A DNA stretch of 5,993 nt from NCBI GenBank assembly GCA_031272305.1, contig JAISUA010000261.1, positions 1-5,993 on the forward strand, given 5' to 3'. How positions within the stretch are numbered: the stretch's first letter is position 1; the number at the start of each line of letters is the position of its first letter. Below the pieces are notes generated by a model, which was not told the DNA's origin, searched no databases, and saw only the letters and a program-made list of their open reading frames with translations. Shown here piece after piece: positions 5,866-5,993 of the stretch. Source of the DNA: Clostridioides sp. (GTDB taxonomy: Bacteria; Bacillota; Clostridia; Peptostreptococcales; Peptostreptococcaceae). The position numbers were made by a program, and so were the translations under genes.

Positions 5866-5991
5866 TTATTTATAGTTTCTGCTTTTGTATTCTATCCTAT
5901 ACATTAATCTTACAAGGCCTTTCATTTCAGTCCTTATTATATGTGCAAGGCTTGCTCTTTTAGATCCAGCAGGAAGTACGAAAAGTCTGCC
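5866..5991 (-). CDS. C-terminal 41 residues of an unrecognised protein (enters from right edge)
   Basis: Reading the minus strand from the right edge, one frame is open for 41 codons to a TAA at 5868-5866. It starts GRLFVLPAGSKRASLAH and ends with a basic tail that includes MKGLVRLMYRIEYKSR. The composition is protein-like and balanced, unlike the Phe/Leu-only reading of the opposite strand. The GC content of this stretch rises above that of the repeat tract beside it and drops immediately after the stop, as expected at a gene end. The protein would converge on pncB. I do not recognise the family from this fragment, and 41 codons without a visible start are weak evidence, so it could be a chance frame. 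Confidence 0.45.
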   Translation of the reverse strand, partial: GRLFVLPAGSKRASLAHIIRTEMKGLVRLMYRIEYKSRNYK

Positions 5992-5993
5992 TT

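Noticed and set aside
3181..5935. TTCAGTCCTT shared by 3181-3190 and 5926-5935
   Set aside because: A 10-base match is expected many times by chance among all pairs of positions in about 6 kb; the flanks do not align.
5778..5963. Plus-strand 61-codon Phe/Leu-rich frame
   Set aside because: It crosses the T-rich repeat tract and overlaps the more protein-like minus-strand frame; it has no ribosome binding site.
5942..5993. Imperfect dyad AAGGC...TTTT / AAAA...GCCTT at the right edge as an RNA hairpin
   Set aside because: The pairing is interrupted and unequal, and the same bases are better explained as the end of a minus-strand coding frame.

Overview
This is an AT-rich window whose two recognisable genes are a biotin-dependent pyruvate carboxylase and a nicotinate phosphoribosyltransferase. 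The low GC content, the AGA and A/T-ending codons, the strong AAGGAG/GGAGG ribosome binding sites and the TATAAT -10 boxes point to a low-GC Gram-positive (Firmicutes) bacterium. An anaerobic coccus of the Finegoldia/Parvimonas/Peptoniphilus type is plausible, but this is inferred from composition and gene content only; no taxonomic marker is present.

Layout. Positions 2913 down to 1 (minus strand) hold the first 971 codons of pyruvate carboxylase (pyc), open without a stop and running off the left edge. The biotin carboxylase and carboxyltransferase domains are inside the window, while the C-terminal biotin carrier domain lies outside it. A consensus-like promoter and a ribosome binding site lie just upstream. 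Positions 2914-3299 are a non-coding spacer containing a 22-bp perfect AT-rich inverted repeat, a GC-richer potentially structured segment bounded by 9-nt inverted arms, and a perfect 22-bp tandem duplication. That duplication overlaps the stop codon of the next gene, an unrecognised 184-residue, Asn/Thr/Asp-rich protein at 3854-3300 (minus).

Positions 3855-4178 form the spacer between that gene and the divergently transcribed pncB (4179-5615, plus). It contains a 16-bp direct repeat, two short dyads and a probable pncB promoter. pncB ends in a clear hairpin terminator. Beyond it is a T/G-rich tract of degenerate repeats (5673-5865), and then the last 41 codons of an unrecognised protein coming in on the minus strand from the right edge.

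How the parts relate. Pyruvate carboxylase makes oxaloacetate from pyruvate and bicarbonate (anaplerosis). PncB salvages nicotinate into NAD via nicotinate mononucleotide. Both are housekeeping metabolic genes, on opposite strands with their own promoters, and nothing shows that they are co-regulated. I see no defence system, mobile element, CRISPR array, tRNA or rRNA. The less ordinary material is the spacer structure at 3100-3305, the unrecognised 184-residue protein and the repeat tract after pncB. None of these is strong evidence for a new system.
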